64,000 nt of DNA from Nonomuraea africana (GCF_014873535.1 NZ_JADBEF010000001.1:1860001-1924000), one strand, 5' to 3'. Shown: positions 51,170-60,899, numbered from the stretch's first letter. Translations and numbers: made by a program. The notes: generated by a model from the sequence alone, not told the origin.

Positions 51170-52063
51170 CTAGCGCAGTCGGGGGTCGAAGGCGTCGCGC
51201 AGCGCGTCGCCGAGGAGCACGAAGCTGAGCACCGTCACGGTCAGGAAGATCGACGGGAAGATCAGCAGGTGCGGGGCCGAGGTGAAGTACTGCTGGGCGG
51301 TGTTGAGCTGCACGCCCCACGAGATCGCTGGGGTCCGCAGCCCCACGCCGAGGAAGGTGAGCGCCGACTCCGAGGCGATCACCCCGCCCACGCTGAGCCC
51401 AGTGAGCACCGCGACCGGCCCGAGGGAGTTGGGCAGCACGTGGCGCAGCAGGATCCGAGGGGTGCTCGCGCCCACGCCGCGCGCGGCGGCGATGTACTCG
51501 CTCCCGGCTGTGGCCAGCACGGAGCCGCGCATGACGCGGGCCAGGGCCGGCCAGCCGAACAGGATGAGCACGGTGGAGACGGTCAGCTCGTTGTGCACGT
51601 TCAGCGTCTGCAGGATGACGATCATCCCGACGAGCGCGGGGAAGCCGAAGAACACGTCCATGATCCGGCTGATCAGCGTGTCGACCCAGCCCCTGAAGTA
51701 GCCGGCCAGGCTGCCCAGCACGACGGCGACCAGGAGCATCCCCGCGGTGGCGAGCACCGCGATGAGGACCGACGAGCGGGCGCCGTACACGACGTTGCTG
51801 TAGAGGTCGCAGCCCTGGATGTCGAAGCCGAACGGGTGTCCCTGGGCAGGTGGCAGGCCGCTGTTCGCCAGGTCGCAGCGGCGCGGGTCGCCGCCACCGA
51901 ACCAGCCGGCGAACGCCTGCGGCACTGCGGCCATGGCGCAGACGAGCAGCGCGAGCACGCTCGAGACGGCGAACGCCGGGCGGCGGCGCAGCTCCCGCCA
52001 GAGGCCGGAGCGGCGGGCCGGCCGCGGTTCAGTCGAGGCGGATACGAGGGTCGAGGATGCCAT
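51170..52063 (-). CDS. ABC transporter permease (DppC type)
   Basis: 297 residues. About five or six membrane segments; HPFGFDIQGCDLYSNVVYGA is the periplasmic loop, and SEYIAAARGVGASTPRILLR is the EAA loop contacting the ATPases. FGFPALVGMIVILQ and ESALTFLGVGLRTP are family blocks. It overlaps the preceding permease gene by 35 bp. Confidence 0.85.
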   Translation of the reverse strand: MASSTLVSASTEPRPARRSGLWRELRRRPAFAVSSVLALLVCAMAAVPQAFAGWFGGGDPRRCDLANSGLPPAQGHPFGFDIQGCDLYSNVVYGARSSVLIAVLATAGMLLVAVVLGSLAGYFRGWVDTLISRIMDVFFGFPALVGMIVILQTLNVHNELTVSTVLILFGWPALARVMRGSVLATAGSEYIAAARGVGASTPRILLRHVLPNSLGPVAVLTGLSVGGVIASESALTFLGVGLRTPAISWGVQLNTAQQYFTSAPHLLIFPSIFLTVTVLSFVLLGDALRDAFDPRLR

Positions 52064-52958
52064 AGAGAAGATCCACCATGAGATTCACCAGCAGGAAGAC
52101 GAGGACGAGCAGGGTCCCGACGCCCACGACGACCGGCCCGTCGTGTTGCGGGATCGCCGTGAAGATCTGGTAGCCGAGGCCTGGCAGGTTGAAGATGCCC
52201 TCGATGAGGACAGTGCCGCTGAGCAGGTACCCGAGGCTCACACCGAGTAGCGACACGACGGGGATCAGCGAGTTGCGCAGGACGTGCCGGATCACGACGG
52301 CCCGCCTCGGCAGGCCCTTGGCGGTGGCGGTGCCGACGTGGTCGGCGGCCAGGTTGTCGAGCACGCTCGTCCGGGTCAGCCTGGCGACCTGCGGCAGGCC
52401 GTACAGCGCGAGGACCAGGCCAGGCAGGACGTAGGCCAGCGGCCAGCCGGCCTCGGTGCCCGACACGGGCAGCCAGCCGAGGTTGACGCCCAGCACGATC
52501 TGCGCGACGTACGCGACCACGAAGAACGGCACACCCATGATCAGGGTGGTGCCGCCGAGCACGGCGACGTCCGCCGGCCCGCCGCGCCGCAGGCCGGCCG
52601 CGGCTCCGAGCAGCACGCCCATGACCGCCATGAACAGCCAGGCCGTCACGCCGAGCTGGACGGTGATCGGCCAGCTCGCCCCGATGATCTCCGAGACCGG
52701 CCGGCCGGTCAGGCTCGTCCCCAGGTCTCCGGTGAGCAGGCCGGCCAGGTAGAGGCCGTACCGGACGAGCAGCGGCTCGTCCAGGTGGTACTGCTCGCGC
52801 AGGGCCTGCTCGACCGACGGCGACAGCACCCGGTTCGGGCCGGCCAGCGCCTGGATCGGGTCTCCGGGCAGAGCGTAGACCGCCATGTAGATGATGAAGG
52901 TGGTGCCCAGGAGCACGGGCACCGCCACGAGCAACCGGCGCAGGACGTACCTGCCCAT
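52029..52958 (-). CDS. ABC transporter permease (DppB type)
   Basis: 309 residues. The N-terminal LVAVPVLLGTTFIIYMAVYA, LPGDPIQALAGPNR and the EAA loop DHVGTATAKGLPRRAVVIRH are diagnostic of DppB-type permeases. It starts at the ATG at 52958, 9 bp after the binding-protein stop, and overlaps DppC by 35 bp. With that protein it forms the channel of the second importer. Confidence 0.86.
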   Translation of the reverse strand: MGRYVLRRLLVAVPVLLGTTFIIYMAVYALPGDPIQALAGPNRVLSPSVEQALREQYHLDEPLLVRYGLYLAGLLTGDLGTSLTGRPVSEIIGASWPITVQLGVTAWLFMAVMGVLLGAAAGLRRGGPADVAVLGGTTLIMGVPFFVVAYVAQIVLGVNLGWLPVSGTEAGWPLAYVLPGLVLALYGLPQVARLTRTSVLDNLAADHVGTATAKGLPRRAVVIRHVLRNSLIPVVSLLGVSLGYLLSGTVLIEGIFNLPGLGYQIFTAIPQHDGPVVVGVGTLLVLVFLLVNLMVDLLYGILDPRIRLD

Positions 52959-52967
52959 GGGCCCGCC

Positions 52968-54577
52968 TCAGCCGACCTTGACCGCGGCGAGCACCGCGCC
53001 GCCGAGGAACTCCGGTCTGACGCCGCTGACCCGGGTGGAGTGGGCCAGGCCGCCGACCGGCTGGAACAGCGGCGACAGCGGCAGCCCGTCGAGGGCGGTC
53101 CTGGTCGCCTCCCTGGTCAGGCCGAACGCCTCGTCCTGGCCCGCGCTCGCGGCCCGATCTCGCAGCGCGGCGAACTTCGGGTCGTCGTAGCCGGTCACGT
53201 TGGTGCCGGATCCCTTGGTGAACAGCTGGTCCGCCAGCGCGTACAGGTGGGGGTAGCCGGCGCCCATGTAAAGCAGGACGGGGCCGTCGATCTTCTTGGC
53301 CGTCAGGTTGGGGTAGAGCTGGTCGACGGGCTGGGCCTGCGTCGTCACCGTCTCGATGCCGAGGTTCGCGCGGAGCTGGTTGCCGACGGCCTCGAGGAGC
53401 ACGGTGTTCAGGGGGTCCTGGTACGTCCAGAGCGTGAGCGGCCCCTTCCAGCCGCCGGCCTCGGCGAGCAGGGCCTTGGCCCTGGCCGGGTCGAAGGAGC
53501 AGGCGGCGCAGTCCGCGTCACCGCCGCCGGGGATGTTCGGCCCCGCCAGGCCCTTGGCGGGCTGGCCGAAGCCGCGGAGCAGCGACTTGACGATGGTGTC
53601 GCGGTCGACCGCCTGAGAGAACGCCTGCCTCACCCGCAGGTCGGAGAAGCGCTTGTCCCAGAGGGGGAAGCCGAGGTAGACGACCGCGGGGAAGGGCACC
53701 CGCACCAGCCGGTCCTTGAACTGGGTGGCGGCGTTGGTGAGGTTGTTGCCGGTCACCAACGTGACGTCGACGTTGCCGGCCTGCAGGTCCCGGTAGGCGG
53801 CGGCCTCGTCCTGGTACGACTTGGCCTCGATCCGGGCCGCGTTGCCCGGCTGCCCCTTGTAGCCCTCGAACTTCCGCAGTACGACCTTCGTGGCGCCCGC
53901 GGCGAGGCCGTCGCCCTCCAGCCGGTACGGCCCGTTGCCGATCGGCTTGCGGTCGAAGCCGTCGAGGTCGGAGAAGGCGGCCTTGGGCATGGGCGCGAAC
54001 GTCGTCTGGGCCAGTACGTACGGCAGCAGCGAGAGCGGCTTGGTGAGCGTGACCTTCAACGTGCTCCGGTCGGCCACCTCGATCCCTGACAGGGTCTTCT
54101 TCGACGGCTTGCCGTCGGCGGGGTTCAGGTCGGCGTAGCCCTTGAAGGCGGCGAACATGTAGTTGTTGGTGAAGGCGTTCGGGCCGTAGGCGGTGGCGTT
54201 CCATGAGTCGGCGAACGACTGCGCGGTGACCTCCTCGCCGTTGTGGAACGTCCAGCCCGGCTTGAGCTTGATCGTCCACGTGGTGTTGTCGGCGGACTCG
54301 ATCGACTCGGCCATGGCGTTCACGGCCTTGCCTGTCGCCGTGTCGACGCTGGTCAGCGGCGTGAAGAGGGCGTAGTCGAGGTTGCTGCCGATGGACTTGC
54401 CGGGCGTGAAGTGGGACAGGAAGTAGGAGGTCACGCCCACCGCGTAGGACTTCTCCGCCGCGGGCGCGGCAGCGCCGGACCCGCTGGAGCAGGCCGCTGC
54501 GGTGACGGCCAGCACGCTCGCGACGACGGCCCCGCCCAGCGTCTCCCCGGCGTTGTCGGTGGTCTCATGACAGACAT
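52968..54577 (-). CDS. ABC transporter solute-binding lipoprotein (SBP_bac_5) with signal-peptide frameshift
   Basis: A family 5 binding protein of about 535 residues: TTWTIKLKPGWTFHNGEEVT, PIGNGPYRLEGD and FSDLRVRQAFSQAVDRDTI are diagnostic. The N-terminus is split over two frames. An ATG at 54577, with GGAGG 9 bases before it, reads MSVMRPPTTPGRRWAG; then the frame must shift by one base at the CCCC run (plus strand 54530-54533) to reach AVVASVLAVTAAACSSGSG, the lipobox. In the body frame itself there is no ATG or good ribosome site, only a GTG near 54588. So either the start is unusual or a base is missing in the run, through mutation or a sequence error. Confidence 0.7.
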
Positions 54578-54825
54578 CTGCGGGCACCTCCAAGGATGCT
54601 CGGCACGTAGGGGTGTGGGGATGGCAGCTGCCGGGATCGCGCCGGGATCGCCCGCGCTGGGTCGAGCGTGCCATAGCACTGGCCGGCGTTCATTGTCGGG
54701 AAGTTCAACCCTCAGCTGCGCCTTTGTCAGCTGGAACAGCGGGCCTCCGCCGGGTGAACTGCGCGTTTCAGCCGCGTTGCGGGTGCTCGGACACCGTGCC
54801 GGCTGCTGTGCCGGTCGCGGGTGCA

Positions 54826-56262
54826 TCAGATGCGGTGCCGGTGCGTCCACCGGCCGCCGAGCAGCGTGCCGAGCACCTCGATGCCGCGTAGCTCAGCCGG
54901 GACCAGGCCGGCCGGGTCGGTCGCGGTGATCATCAGGTCGGCGGCGTCGCCGGGCCGGATACCGCGCCGCCCGCGGCACGCCGAGGACAGCACGACCTCC
55001 AGCGGGATCGCCTGTTCGGGGTGCCAGGCCGGGCGCTCGTCGTCGGTCCTGGCGATCGCCGAGGCCATGCCGTCCCACGGGTCGAGCGGCGCCACCGGGG
55101 CGTCGGAGCCGAGTTCGAGCACGGCGCCTGCGGCGAGCAGGTCGGCGTAGGCGAAGGCGCGGTGGGTCCTGCCCCGCCAGTGCAGGTCGGCCACCTCCCG
55201 GTCGTCGGGCGCGTGGGCGGGCTGCACGCCGGCGACCAGGCCGGGCCTGGCGAACCTCGCGAAGTCGGCGGGCCTGATGAGCTGCGCGTGCTCGATCCTG
55301 CCCGGACAGCCGACGCGCTCGAACGCGTCGAGGGCGATGCTCGCGGCCAGGTCCCCGATGGCGTGCACGGCGGGCTGGATGCCGTGCTCGCCGGCCAGGC
55401 TCATCGTGTCGTGGAGATCGTCGGGTGACGTCTCCAGCAGGCCGCGGGCGTCGGTGCCGGGGTACGGCTCGTCGCAGTAGGCGGTCCTGGTGTTGAGCGA
55501 GCCGTCGACGAACATCTTCACCGGGCCCACCTCCAGCAGCCCGCCGGATCCGGCGACGGGATCTCCCGTGCGCAGGCCGCGGCCGATGGCCTCCTCCAGC
55601 CGGTCCTTGGGTATCGAGCAGCTGACCCGTACGTCAACGCGCTGCTCGCCCACCCTGCGGCTCCAGTCGGCGACGTTGTCGGCGAACTCGAAGTCGAGCA
55701 GTCCGACCACGCCGCGCGCCGCCGCGGCGGTGGTGGCCTCGGCCACCCAGCGATCGAGCTCCTGTTGCGGCGGCTGGGGCAGCGCGGCCATCGCGGTGTA
55801 GCAGTCGCGCTCGCGCAGCACGCCGGTGGGATGCTCTGCCATCCCGACGGCCGCCAGGGCGGCCGGACTGAACCAGGCGGTGTGCAGGTCGTTGCTGACC
55901 ATGACGATCTTCCGTCCCGGTGCCGCCGCGTGCAGCAGCGACTTGTGCGGGACGTCCGGCCACAGGCCGTCGCGGAAGCCGTACCCGACCGTGAAGCCGG
56001 AGTGCGGGAGGACCAGGTCGACCGCCTCCCGCGCGGAGCGGGCGCCGCTCAGGTCGACCCTGCGCCTGCCCTGCGCCCACTGCACCATGTGCACGTGCGC
56101 GTCCCACAGGCCGGGCAGGAGCGTGCCGCCCCGCACGTCGACGGATTCGTCAGCGGGAGGCGGCTCGGTGCTCACCTCCTCTATCCGGCCGTGAGCGATC
56201 AGGACATGGCGGATCGGGCCGCGCAGGCCGATCCGCGCGTTGCGCAGCAGTAGTGAGGGCAT
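54826..56262 (-). CDS. Amidohydrolase (YtcJ-like metal-dependent hydrolase)
   Basis: 478 residues. LLPGLWDAHVHMVQW is the HxH metal motif, PVKMFVDGSLNTRTAYCDEP is the central block, AVHAIGDLAASIALDAFE and RIEHAQLIRP give further ligands, and LELGSDAPVAPLDPWDGMA holds the Asp. C-terminal RGIRPGDAADLMI is typical of the family. Substrates in this family are amides, imides or N-acyl compounds and usually not known. It begins at the ATG at 56262, 164 bp after the PucR gene, on the same strand, and is possibly under its control. Confidence 0.85.
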   Translation of the reverse strand: MPSLLLRNARIGLRGPIRHVLIAHGRIEEVSTEPPPADESVDVRGGTLLPGLWDAHVHMVQWAQGRRRVDLSGARSAREAVDLVLPHSGFTVGYGFRDGLWPDVPHKSLLHAAAPGRKIVMVSNDLHTAWFSPAALAAVGMAEHPTGVLRERDCYTAMAALPQPPQQELDRWVAEATTAAAARGVVGLLDFEFADNVADWSRRVGEQRVDVRVSCSIPKDRLEEAIGRGLRTGDPVAGSGGLLEVGPVKMFVDGSLNTRTAYCDEPYPGTDARGLLETSPDDLHDTMSLAGEHGIQPAVHAIGDLAASIALDAFERVGCPGRIEHAQLIRPADFARFARPGLVAGVQPAHAPDDREVADLHWRGRTHRAFAYADLLAAGAVLELGSDAPVAPLDPWDGMASAIARTDDERPAWHPEQAIPLEVVLSSACRGRRGIRPGDAADLMITATDPAGLVPAELRGIEVLGTLLGGRWTHRHRI

Positions 56263-56425
56263 GCGACGACGCTAGGCGGCGACCCGCCGGGGACTCATCG
56301 TCGAGAGCGGACATCCCGCCCTGCCCGCCTTGTCGCCCGCCACATGCTCGCCGTGCGCCACAGCTCGCCCCCTGGGTCCGAGCTCGCCACCCGCCGCGGT
56401 CCCGTCGCTCTGGGCTGCCCGCCCG
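56263..56425. promoter_or_regulatory. Gap between PucR and amidohydrolase genes
   Basis: This 163-bp gap separates two minus-strand genes. No palindrome stands out; it may contain a promoter or PucR site for the amidohydrolase. Confidence 0.3.
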
Positions 56426-58063
56426 CTACAGCTCGCCCCGTAGCTCGAGCAGACGGAGCTGCAGCCAGATCACCAGCCGCTCGGCGGGGTCGCCGAGGTC
56501 GACGTCGAACAGCTCCTGCAGCCGGCGTACGCGATAGCGCAGCGTGTTCTCGTGGACCGACAGCACCGCGGCCGCCTTGGCCGCCTCGCCGAAGGCGTCG
56601 AGGTAGGCCAGCAAACTGACGCCGTGGGTGGTGGAGTGCGCCCTGTCGTGGTCGAGCATCCGCTGCACCGGCTCCAGCACCTGGTCGACCGCGACCCCGC
56701 CGCGCTCCACCAGCTCGAGCAGGGCGACCCGGCTGCGTACCCGCTCGTCGGTGACCAGCGCCACCGGCTCTCCGGCGGTCTCGGCGAGCACACGGATGAC
56801 GCGCTCCGCCAGCCGCCTCGAGGACGGTACCCCGCCCAGCCCAGTGACCACGGGACCGACGCCCGCGCGCAGGCTGAGCCGCGCGGACTTGCGCACCGCG
56901 GTGACGGCGTCGATCGCCACGCGGGCCAGCCGCGAGGGGGGAGTGCTCGGCGGGACCGGCAGCAGGGCGTAGACCCTGCCCCAGCCGGTCGTGCAGACCG
57001 CCTGCGGCTGCCAGGACTCGCAGCACAGGCCGACCAGGTCGACGATGCTCGCCACTGCGGTGTCCGGCTCGGGCACCGGGTCGGACGGCGCGAAGGCGAC
57101 GATCGCCACCTGCGATTCCACCGGCAGGCTCAGCCGCGCGGCCGCCACCGACTCCGACGTCGCGCCGTCGAGCAGGGCGCGCAGCGTCTCCGAGCGGTGC
57201 CAGCGCTGCGGGTCGCCGGGGTTGCGAGCGCGGAGCAGGTGCATCGCCGCGATCCTGCCCGCGTCCTCCAGCAGCCGCATGGCATCCGGCACCACTGGCG
57301 GGTCGCCGTCGAGCACCCAGATGAACCCGAGCAGCTGGGCGCCCACCCGGACCGCCGTCGCCAGGCGCGGCGTGTGCCCCGGCCCCAGGCTGTCGAACCG
57401 CACAGGACCGTCGGCCTTGAAGACGCGGCTGTACTCGGTGCGGTTGGTCGGCCGCTGCGGAGTCTTGCGCCCCAGGATGCCGAGCCTGCGGATCTCGTCG
57501 ATCTCCTGGCCGGGGACGTTGGAGTAGCCGAGCACGTTTCCCTGCGGGTCCTCGATGCAGGTGGCTCCGCCGATCGTCGCGGCGACCGCGTTGGCGAGCG
57601 CGAACAGGTCTCCCGACCCGACCGAGAGGGAGGCCGTGGTGGCCGCGCCGGGTCCGGAGACGGCCGCGGTCAGCAACGCGTCGAGCTGCCGCCACGGGAT
57701 CTGCCGGGGGGCGATGAGCAGCGCTATCCCGGAGGTCTTCGCCACCTCGATGAGAGGCCCGAGGTCCGCACCCCTGTCCTTGACGACTACGGCGTGGTAC
57801 GCCAGTCCGGCTGCCTGCCGTACCAGGTCGCGAGTTTCCTGGCCGGACACCCGCGCGCCCACGGCGAGCAGGACACAGCCGGGTCGTTCGCCGAGGGGAT
57901 CGTCCGGGTCGTGGACGACGGGCTCGCCCACGGTGATCGACCCGTCAGCAGGTAGGTAGGCGGCGGACAGCACGTGGCTCCCCATCGTCTCGAGCACCTG
58001 GCTCAGCGGGGGGCGGTAGGGCCGCCTCATCGAGCCGTCGGGCAAGAGGTCGGAAACCGACAT
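56426..58063 (-). CDS. PucR/CdaR-family transcriptional activator
   Basis: 545 residues. The N-terminal domain (residues about 15-140) is PucR-like, with GCVLLAVGARVSGQETRDLV. A GAF-type sensor domain follows (TIGGATCIEDPQGNVLGYSN, GPGHTPRLATAVRVGAQLLG). The C-terminal helix-turn-helix (HTH_30) is AAAVLSVHENTLRYRVRRLQ. PucR proteins activate purine, amino-sugar or amide use. It is divergent from the carboxypeptidase and upstream of the amidohydrolase and importer, so it may govern all of them. GGGAGGGAG precedes the ATG at 58063. Confidence 0.85.
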   Translation of the reverse strand: MSVSDLLPDGSMRRPYRPPLSQVLETMGSHVLSAAYLPADGSITVGEPVVHDPDDPLGERPGCVLLAVGARVSGQETRDLVRQAAGLAYHAVVVKDRGADLGPLIEVAKTSGIALLIAPRQIPWRQLDALLTAAVSGPGAATTASLSVGSGDLFALANAVAATIGGATCIEDPQGNVLGYSNVPGQEIDEIRRLGILGRKTPQRPTNRTEYSRVFKADGPVRFDSLGPGHTPRLATAVRVGAQLLGFIWVLDGDPPVVPDAMRLLEDAGRIAAMHLLRARNPGDPQRWHRSETLRALLDGATSESVAAARLSLPVESQVAIVAFAPSDPVPEPDTAVASIVDLVGLCCESWQPQAVCTTGWGRVYALLPVPPSTPPSRLARVAIDAVTAVRKSARLSLRAGVGPVVTGLGGVPSSRRLAERVIRVLAETAGEPVALVTDERVRSRVALLELVERGGVAVDQVLEPVQRMLDHDRAHSTTHGVSLLAYLDAFGEAAKAAAVLSVHENTLRYRVRRLQELFDVDLGDPAERLVIWLQLRLLELRGEL

Positions 58064-58191
58064 TCGTCTCCCTCCCGTGGCGGAAAGGCCTCATTCAACA
58101 GCATTCCGCTTGACGGACGCCACAAGAGCCGAGCCGTGACCTTGGCAGCCGGCACGATGCACGCGCGCGAACACCGTGCGCATACTTGGGC

Positions 58192-59571
58192 GTGCTCGAC
58201 CCAACGCTCATCTCAGAACTCGACTCCGTTCCCGACTTTGATCGCTTCGCCACCGTGGACGAGGTCCACGGAAGCCTCATCCGACTGGCGGACGACCATC
58301 CCGGCGTGGCGTCGCTGCGCCGCATCGGCACCTCCCGCCTCGGCGACCCGCTGCTCTGCCTGACCGTGGGCGACGGCCCCCGCCATGCGGTCGTCGCGGC
58401 CGGACCGCACCCCAACGAGCCCATCGGCGGGCTGACCGTGGCGCATCTGGCCGGGCGCCTGTGCGCCGACGCGGAACTGCGCCGCACCACCGGCTACACC
58501 TGGCACATCGTGGGCTGTCTCGATCCCGACGGGACCAGGCTCAACGAGGGCTGGTTCGCCGGGCCGTTCACCAAGGCGCACTACGGCAGGCACTTCTACC
58601 GGCCGGCCGTGGACGAGCAGGTGGAGTGGACCTTCCCGTTCTCCTACAAGCGGGCCTATTTCGACCGCGTGATGCCCGAGACCCTGGCGCTGATGCGCCT
58701 GATCGACGACACCCGCCCGGCGTTCCTGACCACCCTGCACAACGGCGAGACCGGAGGCGTCTTCTACTACCTGAACCGGCCGGAGCCCGAGCTGCAGGCG
58801 GTGCTCAAGGCCCTTCCCGGGCGATACGGCGTCCCCCTGCACGCGGGGGAGCCTGAGCATCCCTCCGTGAAGCAGCTGGAGCAGGCTTTCTACCTCGCTC
58901 CCTCCATGGAGAACGCCTACGACTACATCGAGGCCCTCGGGCAGGACCCCACCGAGCACATCAGCGGCGCCGCCAGCGACTCCTACATCAAGAAGTACGG
59001 CACGCTCGGGCTGACGGCCGAGGTGCCCTACTGGACGGACGCCACGGCCGGCGACACGACGCCGACCGGCCGGGTCTACCGCGACCTGGTGCTCGCTCAG
59101 GCCGCCGACCTCCGCGCCACCTTCTCCGTGCTCGACGAGACCCTGAGTGCGGCCGCCGGCGACCTGGTCACCGGGTCCCCGTTCATCCGGGCAAGCAGGA
59201 GCTTCATCCCGATGCTCGCCGGGATGGCGGCCACCGGCGAGAGCCGAGCCGCCGCCCCGGAGAACGACAGGCCCGCGACCGTCGCCGAGCTCTCCTCCTG
59301 CCGCGACCTGCTGCACAGCGTACGGCTCCGGTTCGGCGGCATGCTGCTGCGGGCGTTGGAAGGCGAGCTGGCAGTGGGCAATGGAACCCCGGCCATCCGG
59401 ACGAGGGCCCGAGCGCTGTCGGAGACCTACGCCAAGTGGTGCGCGGAGGCGGAGTCGGGCGCGTCCGAGGAGACGATCCCGATCCGCCACCTCGTGGCCA
59501 TCCAGTACGGCGGCATCTTGGCAGGCGCGAGACAGGCGGCGCGATCCTCGCCGGCCGCTGGGCGTGCCTAG
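58192..59571 (+). CDS. M14-family zinc carboxypeptidase
   Basis: 459 residues. Zinc ligands are in AAGPHPNEPIGG (HxxE) and TTLHNGETGG (His). The rest is the C-terminal domain with no recognisable extra module. No signal peptide is present, so it probably works inside the cell, trimming C-terminal residues of imported peptides. I chose the GTG at 58192; a TTG two codons earlier is possible. There is no ribosome site, and a CATACT -10-like box ends six bases before the start, so it may be a leaderless transcript. It overlaps the convergent PaiB gene by 4 bp. Confidence 0.82.
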   Translation: MLDPTLISELDSVPDFDRFATVDEVHGSLIRLADDHPGVASLRRIGTSRLGDPLLCLTVGDGPRHAVVAAGPHPNEPIGGLTVAHLAGRLCADAELRRTTGYTWHIVGCLDPDGTRLNEGWFAGPFTKAHYGRHFYRPAVDEQVEWTFPFSYKRAYFDRVMPETLALMRLIDDTRPAFLTTLHNGETGGVFYYLNRPEPELQAVLKALPGRYGVPLHAGEPEHPSVKQLEQAFYLAPSMENAYDYIEALGQDPTEHISGAASDSYIKKYGTLGLTAEVPYWTDATAGDTTPTGRVYRDLVLAQAADLRATFSVLDETLSAAAGDLVTGSPFIRASRSFIPMLAGMAATGESRAAAPENDRPATVAELSSCRDLLHSVRLRFGGMLLRALEGELAVGNGTPAIRTRARALSETYAKWCAEAESGASEETIPIRHLVAIQYGGILAGARQAARSSPAAGRA

Positions 59572-60152
59572 CGGCGCATCACCTGGGCCAGCGCCGGGTT
59601 GGTGCCGTCGAACGCGCGGATCACCCGCTCGACGATCTCGGCGGGCTTGTCCTGGCTGAGCTTGGTCTTGCCCACCACCCGCGCGGGCACCAGGCGAAAG
59701 GCGGTCACAGCCGGAGCGAGCCTGCGAACGTACCCCTCCACCGTGCTCATCCGGAACGGCTCCGGCCGTCCGGCCTCGAAGTGGTCGACCGTGTCCGAGA
59801 GCACCTCGTAGGTCTCCTCCGGCCCGAGGACCTCGGGCGTGCCGTGCAGGTGCACGGTGACGAAATTCCAGGTGGGCACGTACGGCCCGGCCCCGTACAC
59901 GGTCGGTGAGACGTAGCCGTGGGGGCCCTGCACGACGATCACCACGGGCTGCTTCCCCAGGCCGTGCAACTCGGCGTCCTCGCGGGCCAGGTGACCGACG
60001 ACGGCGGCGCCAGGGTTGGCGGGATCCGGCATGATCGGCAGGTGCGAGACGACCGGCCCACCGTCGCTCACCAGCAGGGCCCACCCGTGAGCCGCGATCA
60101 GCGCGCGCAGCGCCAGCGGATCGTCCAGGGCATATATCGGTTGCTCCAGCAT
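59568..60152 (-). CDS. FMN-binding negative transcriptional regulator (PaiB type)
   Basis: 194 residues. LRALIAAHGWALLVSDGG, VSHLPIMPDP, GHLAREDAELHGLGKQPVVI, GPHGYVSPTVYG and VPTWNFVTVHLHGTPEVL are PaiB/FMN-split-barrel features; KTKLSQDKP is the diagnostic C-terminal motif. PaiB of Bacillus was described as a regulator; most homologues are simply FMN-binding proteins. It lies convergent with the carboxypeptidase and has no clear operon partner. Confidence 0.83.
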   Translation of the reverse strand: MLEQPIYALDDPLALRALIAAHGWALLVSDGGPVVSHLPIMPDPANPGAAVVGHLAREDAELHGLGKQPVVIVVQGPHGYVSPTVYGAGPYVPTWNFVTVHLHGTPEVLGPEETYEVLSDTVDHFEAGRPEPFRMSTVEGYVRRLAPAVTAFRLVPARVVGKTKLSQDKPAEIVERVIRAFDGTNPALAQVMRR

Positions 60153-60332
60153 GAAGGAGATGGAACAGCGGTCACGGAGGCCCTGTCACGGTGGAGCGGC
60201 ACAAGGTCGGCCGCCGGCTTTGCGACTCCCGACAAAGCCGGGCCTGTAGGTTCGAGGCGAACGGGTGAACACCCACTGGTGCTGCGGGTGCCTGTACCAC
60301 CGCGCCGGGCGGGGCCGACGCTGCCCTTACCG

Positions 60333-60677
60333 TGGCCGCCACGAGCAAGACCGAGGCGCTGGCCAGGTTCTCTGTCCCTGTCCATCGCGCAGAACGGCAG
60401 CAAGGTCTTCCCCGAGCTGAGCAAGGCCGACACCCTCGCCAGGGCGTACAAGGTGCTCAACACCAAGTCGAAGATCGCCAAGGCGCTGCTCGACATGGAG
60501 TTGCTGGCCGCGTGGCTGAACTACGCGCACGGCGTGTACAACTCCTCGGCCAAGGTGCACGGCGACACCACGCTGAAGCAGGCGATCGAGACCGCTGAGA
60601 AGTACCGGACGGGCAAGGCGACCACGGCCCAGCTGAAGAAGTCGGCCGTGTTCCTCTACCAGCACGTCAACAAGTAA
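60333..60677 (+). pseudogene. C-terminal remnant of a secreted-type protein, frameshifted
   Basis: One frame reads VAATSKTEALARF near 60333-60372, then the next frame continues as LSIAQNGSKVFPELSKADTL, ARAYKVLNTKSKIAKALLDM, ELLAAWLNYAHGVYNSSAKV and ends KSAVFLYQHVNK at 60677. The sense is continuous across a one-step frameshift around 60373-60385. There is no start codon in place. The parent family is not recognised. The strong hairpin after it shows it was once a full gene. Confidence 0.5.
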
Positions 60678-60684
60678 CACCCGA

Positions 60685-60725
60685 ACATAGCGCTCCCCGG
60701 ACAGTCGCTCCGGGTAGCGCTATGT
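60685..60725 (+). terminator. Hairpin terminator after the remnant
   Basis: ACATAGCGCT pairs with AGCGCTATGT, followed inward by one mismatch and six more pairs (CCCGGA with TCCGGG); the loop is seven bases. Confidence 0.75.
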
Positions 60726-60778
60726 CGCTTTAGGTGTGATTCACGGATGCGGCAAGGCGACAGGCCGCTCCGCTTGCC

Positions 60779-60865
60779 CTACCCAACCCGGTCGAGGCCG
60801 ATATCGAGGTCATCCGCCGCGATCGTCTCGGCGGGCTGATCCACGAGTATGCGCAGGTCACATGA
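60779..60865 (+). pseudogene. Transposase or integrase C-terminal tail
   Basis: The frame reads LPNPVEADIEVIRRDRLGGL then IHEYAQVT and a stop at 60865. The ending IRR...LGGLIHEY resembles the tail of integrase-core transposases. Nothing upstream continues it. Confidence 0.45.
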
Positions 60866-60899
60866 GGTGACATGGTTTTCGGCACCCACACCCTGGACG

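Noticed and set aside
59919..60332. N-terminal part of the plus-strand open frame overlapping the PaiB gene
   Set aside because: It is antisense to the PaiB coding region and makes no sense as protein; only the part after 60333 looks coding.
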